From an uncultured Sanguibacteroides sp. (lineage in GTDB: Bacteria > Bacteroidota > Bacteroidia > Bacteroidales > Marinifilaceae), in contig NZ_UQRQ01000009.1 in NCBI RefSeq assembly GCF_900543425.1, forward strand, positions 82,666 through 146,665: DNA of 64,000 nucleotides. The letters run 5' to 3'. A model generated the notes under the pieces. That model ran no database searches. It worked only from the letters and a program-made list of their open reading frames with translations, and was not told the DNA's origin. Made by a program: the position numbers and the translations under genes. The first letter of the stretch is position 1. Each line of letters begins with the position of its first letter. This document shows positions 23,862 through 32,966 of this stretch, piece after piece.

Positions 23862-24590
23862 ATGAAAACGATCATCGACATTATTCAATTTCTAAAAAGA
23901 CCTGATTTTGAAGCCACTCAGGATAAATCATGGAATAAAATAAAACTATTCTTCGTCATATTTTTATGGTTATTATTGATTGTGTATGTGGCAAATCTAC
24001 TGGCAGCCATATTAGAGTCCTTTATTTTTAATCATCCTATGATACCTAACACAGCCCTCTATCAAATTTACCCGGACAATGGACTATATCTATTCCAAAT
24101 GGTCCTATTGGGTCCTATCATAGAAGAATTTAGTTACCACTATGCGCTCGGTCGATTTAATCTCACTAAAATTAAAATCTCGTTAAGCCTGATCATCTCG
24201 TTTTATATCTCTTATTTTCTATACGTGTATAAATTCAGAGAGCTTTGTGGATCAAGTTATATCTGCCATTTTCTTGCTCTATACGGCACTATTCTTTCAA
24301 TCGCAACCATTCTTTTCTTTACCATGAGTCTATTGAACAAGCAACTCGCCTTATTCGAAAGCAAATGGGATAAGTATTATACCGTCATTTTTTATTTATC
24401 GGCAATTCTTTTTGCTATTTACCATTTCAATATGCCAACCCGGTTTTTGTTTGCCTTTTTTGCCGTAGCTTTACTATTCGGATATACAAGAACCCGTTTG
24501 GGATTCGGTTACGTTATCGCACTCCACATGTTGTGGAATACGTTAACCGCACTCGGCTTCTTGGCATATAGCACTTGGGGACGGGGCTAA
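23862..24590 (+). CDS. CPBP-type intramembrane protease-like protein
   Basis: 242 residues with about seven membrane helices. The three CPBP (Abi/Rce1-like) motifs can be aligned: EE in GPIIEEFSYHYALGR (about 88-102), F-x-x-x-H in FAIYHFNMP (about 188), and H-x-x-x-N in LHMLWNT (about 222). The Arg normally found three to four residues after EE is replaced (EEFSYHY), so activity is uncertain. Family members are linked to protein processing or to bacteriocin immunity. The gene stands alone, with no peptide or immunity genes around it. Confidence 0.75.
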   Translation: MKTIIDIIQFLKRPDFEATQDKSWNKIKLFFVIFLWLLLIVYVANLLAAILESFIFNHPMIPNTALYQIYPDNGLYLFQMVLLGPIIEEFSYHYALGRFNLTKIKISLSLIISFYISYFLYVYKFRELCGSSYICHFLALYGTILSIATILFFTMSLLNKQLALFESKWDKYYTVIFYLSAILFAIYHFNMPTRFLFAFFAVALLFGYTRTRLGFGYVIALHMLWNTLTALGFLAYSTWGRG

Positions 24591-24919
24591 AGTGCTAAAT
24601 TTAGCATTTCAATAATGAAAAAAGCCCTCAAAGAGACTATACACGAGGAGTCGACAAAACTTTCAAATAACTTTGCCCACTTCTCAACAGAGTATTTTCA
24701 AGTTACTAACAGCCAACCCTGTTTTTTTCTACTTCTAAAACACAAACCTTCAAAATAATTCAACAAAAATCAATCCTCTGGTTTATAAATTTATTAACTT
24801 TAAGGCCGACGAGCAGAAAGAATAGCAGAAAAATATCTTTAATTAAATATAATCATTCTGTATAATGAGATTCGCAAAAGATTTTGTTGGAAATATTTCA
24901 TTTATACCTTAAAACGATA

Positions 24920-24927
24920 TAAATTTG
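24920..24927 (+). promoter_or_regulatory. -7 element of the lysine fermentation operon
   Basis: TAAATTTG fits TAnnTTTG, with a partial TTTC match 20 bp upstream (24896-24899). Transcription would start near 24933, giving a leader of about 50 bases to the ATG at 24982. The remaining gap (24591-24895) contains only a 14-bp palindrome (24593-24606) just past the CPBP-type gene. Confidence 0.5.
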
Positions 24928-24981
24928 ACAAATCAATGCGAATGTGTTAAATATTTAACAAAACAATATAAAATGCTTCCT

Positions 24982-25626
24982 ATGGATAAATTCATTTCAA
25001 TCGAAGAAGCCGTATCTAAAGTAAAAGACGGTATGACCATCATGGTAGGTGGTTTTTTGGCCAACGGAACCCCCAACAAAATTGTTGATGCATTGGCGAA
25101 ATCAGGAGTTAAAAATTTGACGTTGATTTGCAACGACACGGCATACCCGGATAAAGGAGTAGGTCAGTTAATTGCCAATAAACAAGTAAGTAAATTGTAC
25201 GTTTCTCACATCGGGACGAACCCGTGTACCAGCGAACAAATGAATAGCGGAGAGCTGAAAATAGAGTTCTGTCCCCAGGGAAGTCTCGCCGAAAGAGTTC
25301 GTGCCGGAGGTAACGGACTGGGAGGTATTTTAACCCAGACAGGCTTAGGAACGATCGTAGCAGAAGGAAAAGAGATCATTCGGGTAGACGGGAAAGAGTA
25401 TTTGTTGGAAAAACCTTTACGTGCCGACGTGGCTTTGATTGGAGCGAGTTTAGGAGACAAATCCGGCAACTTGGTTTACAGAGGTACTTCCCAAAACTTC
25501 AACCCATTAATGGCTGCTGCCGCCGACTTGGTCATTGCAGAAGTTGCAGAGTTAGTTGAAGTAGGTAAAATTGCAGCAGAGAACATAAAGACCCCGGCCA
25601 TCATGGTCGATTTTATGATAAAATAA
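24982..25626 (+). CDS. atoD: CoA-transferase subunit A (butyryl-CoA:acetoacetate type)
   Basis: 214 residues from the ATG at 24982 (MDKFISIEEAVSKVKDGMTIMVGGFLANGTPNKIVDAL). Codons further up would precede the promoter. This is the alpha subunit of family I 3-oxoacid CoA-transferases, with GGFLANGTP, the GTNPCTSEQMNSGELKIEFCPQGSLAERVRAGG stretch and GLGT. In this pathway the enzyme moves CoA from butyryl-CoA to acetoacetate, releasing butyrate. It is the first gene of the operon. Its partner subunit, which carries the catalytic Glu, is encoded about 10 kb downstream at 35453, an unusual separation. Confidence 0.9.
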   Translation: MDKFISIEEAVSKVKDGMTIMVGGFLANGTPNKIVDALAKSGVKNLTLICNDTAYPDKGVGQLIANKQVSKLYVSHIGTNPCTSEQMNSGELKIEFCPQGSLAERVRAGGNGLGGILTQTGLGTIVAEGKEIIRVDGKEYLLEKPLRADVALIGASLGDKSGNLVYRGTSQNFNPLMAAAADLVIAEVAELVEVGKIAAENIKTPAIMVDFMIK

Positions 25627-25671
25627 AACAAAGCATACATACCTTAACTCTAACAAATTAATAAAAAAGAT

Positions 25672-26061
25672 ATGGAAAAAACAATGATACGTTTAAGAAT
25701 GAGTGCCAAAGACGCTCATTACGGTGGAAATTTAGTAGATGGAGCTCATATGGTACATTTGTTCGGCGACGTGGCTACGGAATTATTGATCATGCATGAC
25801 GGTGACGAAGGACTGTTCGTGGCTTATGACAACGTAGAGTTCCTTGCTCCTGTTTACGCCGGAGATTATATCGAGGCTACCGGAGAGATCGTGAAAGTAG
25901 GAAACTCTTCCCGGAAGATGGTTTTCGAGGCAAAGAAAGTCGTCGCTGCCAGACCTGATATTTCTGCTTCGGCAGCAGACGTGTTAGCGGAACCGATCGT
26001 GGTTTGTCGTGCAAGCGGAACCTGCGTGGTGAAAAAAGAAGATCAACGAAAAAATCAATAA
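25672..26061 (+). CDS. kal: 3-aminobutyryl-CoA ammonia-lyase
   Basis: 129 residues, a hot-dog-fold protein of the usual Kal length. It begins MEKTMIRLRMSAKDAHYGGNLVDGAHMVHLFGDVATELLI, followed by NVEFLAPVYAGDYIEATGEIV. Kal removes ammonia from L-3-aminobutyryl-CoA to give crotonyl-CoA, the step that joins lysine breakdown to butyrate formation. It is followed 4 bp later by kce, and both act on the same intermediate. The assignment rests on the conserved cluster and the hot-dog pattern. Confidence 0.93.
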   Translation: MEKTMIRLRMSAKDAHYGGNLVDGAHMVHLFGDVATELLIMHDGDEGLFVAYDNVEFLAPVYAGDYIEATGEIVKVGNSSRKMVFEAKKVVAARPDISASAADVLAEPIVVCRASGTCVVKKEDQRKNQ

Positions 26062-26065
26062 TCAC

Positions 26066-26893
26066 ATGGAGAAATTAATTATCACAGCAGCCATTTGCGG
26101 GGCAGAAGTAACCAAAGAACAAAACCCCGCTGTTCCTTATACAGTAGAAGAAATCGTCAGAGAAGCTAAATCTGCTGTAGATGCAGGTGCGGCTATTGTT
26201 CACCTTCATGTCCGTGAAGACGACGGTACTCCGACCCAGAGCAAAGCACGTTTCAAAGAGTGTATTGATGCTATTTACAAGGTATGTCCCGATGTAATTA
26301 TTATCCCCTCTACCGGTGGAGCCGTGGGAATGACTGCAGAAGAGCGTCTTCAGCCGACAGAGCTATTCCCTGAAATGGCGACCCTCGATTGTGGTACTTG
26401 TAACTTTGGAGACGATGTATTTGAAAACACGATGCCCATGATGAGAGATTTCGGGAAAAGGATGTTAGAAAACAATATCAAACCGGAATACGAATGTTTT
26501 GAAATGGGACATTTAGACACGGTACTAAACATGGCCAAGAAAGGTCAGGTTCCCGGTGCTCCCATGCAGTTCAATTTCGTTCTCGGCGTTCCCGGATGTA
26601 CCCCTGCCACGGTACCGAATCTTTGTTGGCTTGTAAACGCAATCCCCGCTGGTTCTACCTGGACAGCAACCGGTATTGGCCGCCATGCGTTCACCCTTGC
26701 TGCTCCTGCTATTGTCATGGGTGGTAACGTGAGAGTCGGTTTTGAAGACAATCTCTACCTGGAAAGAGGCGTACTTGCCAAATCCAACGGCGAATTAGTA
26801 GCTAAAGTCGTTCGTCTGGCGAAAGAATTAGGCAGAGAGGTTGCAACCTCGGAAGAAGCAAGAAGAATTTTAAATTTAAAACCATTAAAATAA
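26066..26893 (+). CDS. kce: 3-keto-5-aminohexanoate cleavage enzyme
   Basis: 275 residues, BKACE (DUF849) family, TIM-barrel. The zinc-binding pair His46 and His48 is seen in VHLHVRED, and a later acidic ligand is probably Glu227 in VGFEDNLY. The enzyme reacts 3-keto-5-aminohexanoate with acetyl-CoA to give acetoacetate and L-3-aminobutyryl-CoA. Neighbours kal and kdd supply the next and previous steps, which fixes the substrate within an otherwise broad family. Confidence 0.95.
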   Translation: MEKLIITAAICGAEVTKEQNPAVPYTVEEIVREAKSAVDAGAAIVHLHVREDDGTPTQSKARFKECIDAIYKVCPDVIIIPSTGGAVGMTAEERLQPTELFPEMATLDCGTCNFGDDVFENTMPMMRDFGKRMLENNIKPEYECFEMGHLDTVLNMAKKGQVPGAPMQFNFVLGVPGCTPATVPNLCWLVNAIPAGSTWTATGIGRHAFTLAAPAIVMGGNVRVGFEDNLYLERGVLAKSNGELVAKVVRLAKELGREVATSEEARRILNLKPLK

Positions 26894-26900
26894 AAGTTTT

Positions 26901-27944
26901 ATGCAGAAAAAAGGAAATAAATACGGAACACACCGCGTGATCGAACCGAAAGGGGTTCTGCCACAACCGGCCAACAAAATCGACAACAACATGGATGAAA
27001 TCTACGACAACGAGATTTTAATCGATGTTCAAACTTTAAATATCGATTCTGCCAGCTTCACTCAAATCGAAGAACAAGCCGGTGGCGACAAAAAGAAAAT
27101 TGCCGAAATCATGATGGGTATTGTTGAAAAACAAGGAAAACATCGGAATCCGGTAACCGGTTCAGGCGGAATGTTACTTGGAACTGTAGAGAAAATCGGC
27201 GATGCTTTAAAAGGCAAAATCGATTTGAAAGAGGGAGATAAAATCGCAACCTTGGTTTCTCTTTCTTTAACTCCGCTTCGCATTGACAAGATCAAAGATA
27301 TTCGTCCGGATATCGATCAAGTAGACATCGACGGTAAAGCTATCCTGTTCGAAAGTGGCATCTATGCTAAAATTCCGGCTGACCTTCCCGAGAACTTAGC
27401 ACTTTCTGCCTTGGATGTTGCCGGAGCTCCGGCACAAACGGCTAAATTGGTAAAACCGGGAGATACGGTATTGATCATCGGAGCCGGTGGTAAATCAGGA
27501 ATGCTGTGCTGCTACGAGGCTAAAAAGCGTGCAGGAGTAACCGGTAAGGTAATCGGTCTTTGCCACAGCCCCAAAAGTACGGAACGTTTACAGAAACTCG
27601 GATTCTGTGACTACGTATTCTCTGCCGACGCCACACAACCGGTTCCGGTAATGGAAAAAATCAGCGAGTTGACTAACGGAGAAATGTGTGATGTTACCAT
27701 CAACAACGTAAACATCACCGATACCGAAATGACCAGTATTCTTTGTACGAAAAATACCGGTATCGTATACTTCTTCTCTATGGCTACCAGCTTCACGAAA
27801 GCAGCCTTGGGAGCAGAAGGTGTTGGTAGCGATGTAACCATGATCGTCGGAAACGGATATACCAAAGGACATGCCGAAATTACTCTTCAAGAGTTAAGAG
27901 AGTGTGAAGCTCTAAGAAAAATCTTTACTGAACTTTACGCTTAA
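26901..27944 (+). CDS. kdd: L-erythro-3,5-diaminohexanoate dehydrogenase, copy 1
   Basis: 347 residues. Kdd oxidises and deaminates 3,5-diaminohexanoate to 3-keto-5-aminohexanoate with NAD(P)+. Family features are THRVIEPKGVLPQPANKIDN at the start, TLVSLSLTP, and a Rossmann glycine motif in GDTVLIIGAGGKSGMLCCYEAKKR, followed by GAEGVGSDVTMIVGNGYTKGHAEI near the end. It starts 7 bp after kce. A close paralogue follows directly, so one may have a different partner, cofactor or regulation. Confidence 0.95.
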   Translation: MQKKGNKYGTHRVIEPKGVLPQPANKIDNNMDEIYDNEILIDVQTLNIDSASFTQIEEQAGGDKKKIAEIMMGIVEKQGKHRNPVTGSGGMLLGTVEKIGDALKGKIDLKEGDKIATLVSLSLTPLRIDKIKDIRPDIDQVDIDGKAILFESGIYAKIPADLPENLALSALDVAGAPAQTAKLVKPGDTVLIIGAGGKSGMLCCYEAKKRAGVTGKVIGLCHSPKSTERLQKLGFCDYVFSADATQPVPVMEKISELTNGEMCDVTINNVNITDTEMTSILCTKNTGIVYFFSMATSFTKAALGAEGVGSDVTMIVGNGYTKGHAEITLQELRECEALRKIFTELYA

Positions 27945-28017
27945 AAATAATGAAACTGTGGTCTGCAAGGTTTTTTCCATTGCAGATCACAGTACTTTTA
28001 CTATAATCAAAGACTCG

Positions 28018-29055
28018 ATGAAAAAAGGATGTAGATACGGGACACATAGGGTAATTACCCCGGAAGGGACTCTACCCCAACCGGCCTTAAAATTGGACAA
28101 CACGATGGAGATATACGACAATGAAGTCCTCATTGACGTACAAACTTTAAATATCGATTCCGCCAGTTACACACAAATCAAACAAGTATGTAACGGAGAG
28201 GCTTCCCGGATGGAGGAGATGATCCTCTCGATCGTAAAGGAGAGAGGAAAAATGCAAAACCCGGTGACGGGCTCCGGAGGGATGCTTATCGGTACCGTGA
28301 AAGAGATAGGGCCAAACTTTCCGGACAAAAGCCTGAAGGTAGGCGATAAAATTGCTACTCTTGTCTCCTTATCTTTAACTCCTTTAAAGATTCATCGCAT
28401 AAAAAAATTAGATCCGGCATCCGACCAAGTGGACGTCGATGCGGAAGCTATTTTGTTTGAAAGCGGGTTGTATGCCATACTACCCCATGACATCCCGGAG
28501 AAATTGGCATTAGCCCTTCTGGATGTTGCCGGAGCTCCGGCACAAGTGGCCCGCCTTGTAAAAGAAGGAGATACGGTTTGTATCATCGGAGGCGGTGGTA
28601 AATCCGGTATTCTGTGCTGTTACCAGGCCATGAAAAACGTGGGACCTTACGGAAAGGTCATTGTCGTGGAATTCTCTGAAGAAAATGCACGACGGATAAA
28701 AGAGATGAATTTAGCCACTCACGTGATTGTCGCCGATGCGACAAAAGTGATGGACGTATATAAAAAGGTGACGGAAATTGCCGGAGAGAGAGGATGCGAG
28801 GTAACCATCAACAATGTCAATGTTCCCTCAACCGAAATGACCTCTATCCTAATCACCAAAGGACAAGGATGCGTTTACTTCTTCTCTATGGCAACCAGTT
28901 TTACCAAAGCAGCTTTGGGAGCCGAGGGAGTGGGCAAAGATATAAGCTTAATCGTGGGAAACGGTTATGCAAAAGGACATGCGGAACTAACCCTGAATAT
29001 CGTTCGGGAGTCAGCATGCATCCGGGAGTTATTTGAAAAACTGTACGTGAAATAA
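28018..29055 (+). CDS. L-erythro-3,5-diaminohexanoate dehydrogenase, copy 2
   Basis: 345 residues from the ATG at 28018 (MKKGCRYGTHRVITPEG), which aligns with the start of copy 1. The GTG 20 codons earlier is not needed. The whole length matches copy 1, including IDVQTLNIDSAS, the Rossmann motif GDTVCIIGGGGKSGILCCYQAMK and VTINNVNVPSTEMTSIL. Differences are spread evenly, so this is an old tandem duplication rather than a fresh one. All the obvious active-site blocks are kept, so it is probably functional. Whether it works on the same substrate is unknown. Confidence 0.92.
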   Translation: MKKGCRYGTHRVITPEGTLPQPALKLDNTMEIYDNEVLIDVQTLNIDSASYTQIKQVCNGEASRMEEMILSIVKERGKMQNPVTGSGGMLIGTVKEIGPNFPDKSLKVGDKIATLVSLSLTPLKIHRIKKLDPASDQVDVDAEAILFESGLYAILPHDIPEKLALALLDVAGAPAQVARLVKEGDTVCIIGGGGKSGILCCYQAMKNVGPYGKVIVVEFSEENARRIKEMNLATHVIVADATKVMDVYKKVTEIAGERGCEVTINNVNVPSTEMTSILITKGQGCVYFFSMATSFTKAALGAEGVGKDISLIVGNGYAKGHAELTLNIVRESACIRELFEKLYVK

Positions 29056-29117
29056 TTTTAGGAGCGAATTTTTCAATCCATTATATAGAATCAAACTAAA
29101 ACTAAAATAAAAAAGTG

Positions 29118-30359
29118 ATGTCAGAAAGCAGACGAAAAGAATTTTTTCCGGAAGTTACCGATGAGCAATGGAATGACTGGAAATGGCAAGTGAAAAACAG
29201 AATCGAGACTGTCGATCAATTGAAAAAATATCTCGAATTAACCCCGGAGGAAGAAGAGGGCATTCGTGAATCATTAAAGACGTTAAGAATGGCGATTACT
29301 CCTTATTATTTGAGCCTAATCGACAAGAACGATCCTTATTGTCCGATCCGTAAACAATCCGTACCTTCTGTTCTGGAACTACACAAGGCTGCTGCGGATC
29401 TGGAAGATCCCTTACACGAGGATAGTGATTCTCCCGTTCCCGGACTGACCCATCGTTACCCGGACCGGGTATTATTCCTGATCACCGACCAATGCTCCAT
29501 GTATTGCCGTCACTGTACCCGCAGACGTTTTGCCGGTCAGCACGACTGCGCTTCTCCGACTGAAAGAATAGACAAGTGTATCGACTATATCGCCAGAACA
29601 CCACAAGTAAGAGACGTCCTATTGTCGGGAGGAGATGCTCTCCTGGTAAGCGATGATCGTTTGGAATACATTATTAGTAAACTAAGAGCCATTCCGCACG
29701 TGGAAATTATCCGTATCGGTAGCCGTACTCCGGTCGTTTGCCCTCAACGTATTACTCCGGAATTGGTAAATATGTTAAAAAAATACCATCCGGTTTGGCT
29801 GAATACTCACTTCAATCATCCCAATGAGATTACGCAGGAATCAGCAGCAGCATGCGCTCGTTTGGCTGACGCCGGAATTCCATTAGGAAACCAAACCGTA
29901 TTATTAAGAGGCATAAACGACTGTACTTACGTGATGAAAAAACTAATGCATGGTCTGGTGAAAATGCGTGTTCGTCCTTACTATATCTATCAATGCGACC
30001 TCTCCACGGGTATTGAACATTTCCGTACCCCGGTATCCAAAGGTATTGAAATCATAGAAAATTTACGCGGTCATACCTCCGGTTATGCTGTTCCGACCTT
30101 TGTTGTGGACGCTCCCGGTGGAGGAGGTAAAACTCCGGTAATGCCTAATTATGTTCTTTCTCAATCTCCGAAGCGGGTAGTATTAAGAAATTATGAAGGC
30201 GTTATCACGACCTATACGGAACCGACAGATTATCAAGAAGAGTGTCATTGTCCGGAATGTGAAAAAGCTCGCAGAGAAGGTATTGCGGCTCTTTTGCATG
30301 GAGATCAACTCTCTATTGAACCGAAAGTTCTGGCTCGTCACGAAAGAAATAAACACTAA
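29118..30359 (+). CDS. kamA: L-lysine 2,3-aminomutase
   Basis: 413 residues, radical-SAM enzyme that turns L-lysine into L-beta-lysine, the first step of this pathway. The Fe4S4 cysteines are Cys126, Cys130 and Cys133 in CSMYCRHC, and the PLP lysine is Lys338 in DAPGGGGKTP. Zinc-type cysteines occur near the C-terminus (CHCPECEKAR). The start at ATG 29118 is preferred to the overlapping GTG. A large perfect palindrome follows the stop. Confidence 0.96.
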   Translation: MSESRRKEFFPEVTDEQWNDWKWQVKNRIETVDQLKKYLELTPEEEEGIRESLKTLRMAITPYYLSLIDKNDPYCPIRKQSVPSVLELHKAAADLEDPLHEDSDSPVPGLTHRYPDRVLFLITDQCSMYCRHCTRRRFAGQHDCASPTERIDKCIDYIARTPQVRDVLLSGGDALLVSDDRLEYIISKLRAIPHVEIIRIGSRTPVVCPQRITPELVNMLKKYHPVWLNTHFNHPNEITQESAAACARLADAGIPLGNQTVLLRGINDCTYVMKKLMHGLVKMRVRPYYIYQCDLSTGIEHFRTPVSKGIEIIENLRGHTSGYAVPTFVVDAPGGGGKTPVMPNYVLSQSPKRVVLRNYEGVITTYTEPTDYQEECHCPECEKARREGIAALLHGDQLSIEPKVLARHERNKH

Positions 30360-30369
30360 TACTATTTAA

Positions 30370-30407
30370 ATCGACGATGATGAAGAATATTCTTCATCAT
30401 CGTCGAT
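30370..30407. repeat. 38-bp perfect palindrome between kamA and kamB
   Basis: A fully self-complementary sequence centred between 30388 and 30389, arms of 19 bases, no loop, and no T run after it, followed by TAATAATAATAATC. In RNA it would fold into a very stable hairpin ending 17 bases before the kamB start. It may protect the kamA message, or dampen or attenuate expression of the genes downstream. Confidence 0.85.
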
Positions 30408-30423
30408 AATAATAATAATCGCC

Positions 30424-31431
30424 TTGCCTTTTATTGAAGAGATATTAAAATATAACAGTATTTCTATCGTCGGGTTGGCAAAAAATGCCGGAAAGACGGA
30501 ATGCTTAAACTATATTCTTAATCGAGTTAAGAATACAGGAAAGCGATTTGCCCTAACTTCCATAGGCATTGACGGAGAAGACCGGGATCAGGTTTGTCAA
30601 ACTCCCAAACCGGAGATCGAATTGTATGAAGGCATGCTCTTTATCACCTCTGAAAAACACTACAGGGAAAAGAGGCTGATAGCTGAAATCATGGATGTAA
30701 GCAATCGTCAGACCTCTTTAGGCCGCCTGATCACAGCCAAAGCTGTTTCACAGGGAAAAGTATTGTTATCCGGTCCTCCGGATACGGCTTCCTTACGACA
30801 CCTCATCGAAGGGATGAAACGCTTTAACGTGGATACGACGATCGTGGACGGAGCTTTATCGCGTCTCAGTCTCAGCTCTCCGGCTGTAACGGAGGCCATG
30901 ATATTGGCAACGGGAGCCGCTCTTTCTTGTAATATTCCTCAATTGGTCAGGAAAACAAAGTACGTGTACGACCTCATCTGTCTGGATACTGTAAATGCAA
31001 CGACTGCACGTCAATTGGCAGACATTGAAAACGGAGTCTGGTCCATAGATGAAGCGGGAATCATTCACGATTTGAATATTCCCTCTGTTTTTATGTTGGA
31101 ACAACATAAAGAAGATATTTTCCGTCACGGAAACACTCTTTTCGTTGCCGGAGCAATTAGTGATAAATTATTACAGTTTCTGAGAATACAAAAGCAAATT
31201 AAAGATATAACGCTGATTATTAAAGATTTCACTCGGGTATTTGCATCCATGGAATCTTATTACGCCTTCGTGAAAAGAGGAGGACAATTGAAAGTATTGC
31301 AGAAAAGTAAGTTACTTGCCGTATGTATCAATCCCCTATCTCCCGATGGTTATTGTTTAGATCCGGAGGAGTTAAGGCTTGCTATGCAGGAAAGTCTGCA
31401 AATACCGGTATATAATGTAAAAAGAATTTGA
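30424..31431 (+). CDS. kamB: Lysine 5,6-aminomutase reactivase subunit KamB
   Basis: 335 residues. A P-loop, GLAKNAGKTE (17-26), lies so close to the start that the TTG at 30424 must be the initiator, since there is no ATG before it. The remainder holds no other motif that I know. KamB occurs with KamC in lysine-fermenting clusters, where the pair is named as the reactivase of the B12-dependent aminomutase. The mechanism for KamB itself is inferred. It is followed 7 bp later by kamC. Confidence 0.86.
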   Translation: MPFIEEILKYNSISIVGLAKNAGKTECLNYILNRVKNTGKRFALTSIGIDGEDRDQVCQTPKPEIELYEGMLFITSEKHYREKRLIAEIMDVSNRQTSLGRLITAKAVSQGKVLLSGPPDTASLRHLIEGMKRFNVDTTIVDGALSRLSLSSPAVTEAMILATGAALSCNIPQLVRKTKYVYDLICLDTVNATTARQLADIENGVWSIDEAGIIHDLNIPSVFMLEQHKEDIFRHGNTLFVAGAISDKLLQFLRIQKQIKDITLIIKDFTRVFASMESYYAFVKRGGQLKVLQKSKLLAVCINPLSPDGYCLDPEELRLAMQESLQIPVYNVKRI

Positions 31432-31438
31432 AACGAAT

Positions 31439-32839
31439 ATGTTTTTATTAAGGAATGCCATAGAAGAAGTGAACGGATTCAGGTTTATGATCGACCAGCT
31501 GGAAATACAATCCGGTCTGGCGAAACGGGTTCTCTATGCAACTCCCTATCGGCAACACCCGGAGGAAATTATTAGTGAACTAAACCGGGTAGAACGGATG
31601 TGCTTTTACCTTCGGGACACCCAGTATGCTGACAGCTTTTCCAAGATCGGCATAAAACTGATGCAAATAAAAGACATTCGGGGTACGGTTTCCCGGCTGG
31701 AAGAACACCAGGGACTGGATGATATAGAACTATTCGAACTAAAAAACTTCTCCTTGCTGGCTACGGATATCCGTTCCTTATTAGAGGCGGCGAAAATCGA
31801 TATCATTCGTATTCCTGATCTCGAACCCGTCATTGATATCCTTGATCCGGATAAGATGCGTATTCCTTACTTTTATATATACGACACTTACTCTCCCGAG
31901 CTGGCTGGTTTACGAAATGAAATAAAAAAACTGAAACAATCGGGGAAAGCAGATGAGAAACAAATAGAAAAAATATATTTCCAAAGTGTCTCGCTGGAGG
32001 ATGAAATACGGGAAAAACTTTCCGGACAATTACAGAGCTTTGTTCTCTCTGTTGCGGAGGCTCTAACGGGTATTGCAACGTTGGATATCCTTATCGCCAA
32101 AGCCAAACAGTCCATCAGTATGCATCTCTGTAAGCCTGAACTTTCAGAATATACCACTTGTTACCGGGGCATTTTTAATCCCCAAGTCAAGAAAGTTTTG
32201 GAAAGTGAACAAAAAACATATCAACCGATTGATATCGAAATGGAAAAAGGAGCCTGTCTGATCACAGGAGCCAATATGGCCGGAAAAAGCGTCATTCTTA
32301 AAACCGTTGCTTTGGCCCAAACCCTTTTTCAATTCGGATTTTTCGTACCGGCTGTTCAAGCCGGGATCGCTCCGGTCGATGAAGTTCTACTATGTATCGG
32401 AGACGAACAATGTGAACTCAACGGATTATCCTCGTTTGCTTCCGAGATGCTCCGGATCAACCGAATCATCCAAGATATAAAAGCAGGTAAAAACGCCCTT
32501 ATTCTCATCGACGAACTGGCACGTACGACTAATCCCACGGAGGGAAAAGCGATAGTGAATGCCGTACTCGATTTTCTCACGGAAAATAAAGTCCGTTCCC
32601 TGATTACCACTCATTATAGTGGTATCCAAGCTTCTTGCCGGAAATTAAGGGTAAAAGGATTTATTAAAGAGAAAGTAAAAGGAACATTAACCATAAATAA
32701 TATAAACGAATACATTGATTACTCCTTGATAGAAGATAACGACACATCCGTTCCGCAGGAAGCGATGCGTATAGCTCGTATATTAGGAGTAGACGAGAAT
32801 TTGCTGGATCGGGCAGAAAGTTATCTGCACCGGGAATAG
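31439..32839 (+). CDS. kamC: MutS-like ATPase KamC, aminomutase reactivase
   Basis: 466 residues. The C-terminal half is a MutS-type ATPase: Walker A GANMAGKSVILKT (277-289), Walker B LILIDELARTTNPTEGKA (about 353-370) and TTHYSG after it. The N-terminal mismatch-recognition domains of MutS are absent, with a helical lever-like region (about 80-250) in their place. It should work with KamB to release damaged cobalamin from KamDE and restore activity, at the cost of ATP. This role is taken from the family's genomic context. Confidence 0.88.
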   Translation: MFLLRNAIEEVNGFRFMIDQLEIQSGLAKRVLYATPYRQHPEEIISELNRVERMCFYLRDTQYADSFSKIGIKLMQIKDIRGTVSRLEEHQGLDDIELFELKNFSLLATDIRSLLEAAKIDIIRIPDLEPVIDILDPDKMRIPYFYIYDTYSPELAGLRNEIKKLKQSGKADEKQIEKIYFQSVSLEDEIREKLSGQLQSFVLSVAEALTGIATLDILIAKAKQSISMHLCKPELSEYTTCYRGIFNPQVKKVLESEQKTYQPIDIEMEKGACLITGANMAGKSVILKTVALAQTLFQFGFFVPAVQAGIAPVDEVLLCIGDEQCELNGLSSFASEMLRINRIIQDIKAGKNALILIDELARTTNPTEGKAIVNAVLDFLTENKVRSLITTHYSGIQASCRKLRVKGFIKEKVKGTLTINNINEYIDYSLIEDNDTSVPQEAMRIARILGVDENLLDRAESYLHRE

Positions 32840-32966
32840 AAAAGAAAATATTAAATTAAAATAAAGTTCGAATACGGGGAAATAAAGAGAAGAAATCAAG
32901 ATCAAGGCAAGAGAGTCTTTTTTCCTCTCTCCCGGAAAACGGACATGAAATTATAACAAAAAGACT

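Noticed and set aside
24593..24606. 14-bp palindrome after the CPBP-like gene as terminator
   Set aside because: No T run and a weak stem.
24925..24981. TTG start for CoA-transferase subunit A
   Set aside because: It overlaps the probable -7 element, and the ATG at 24982 matches the family N-terminus.
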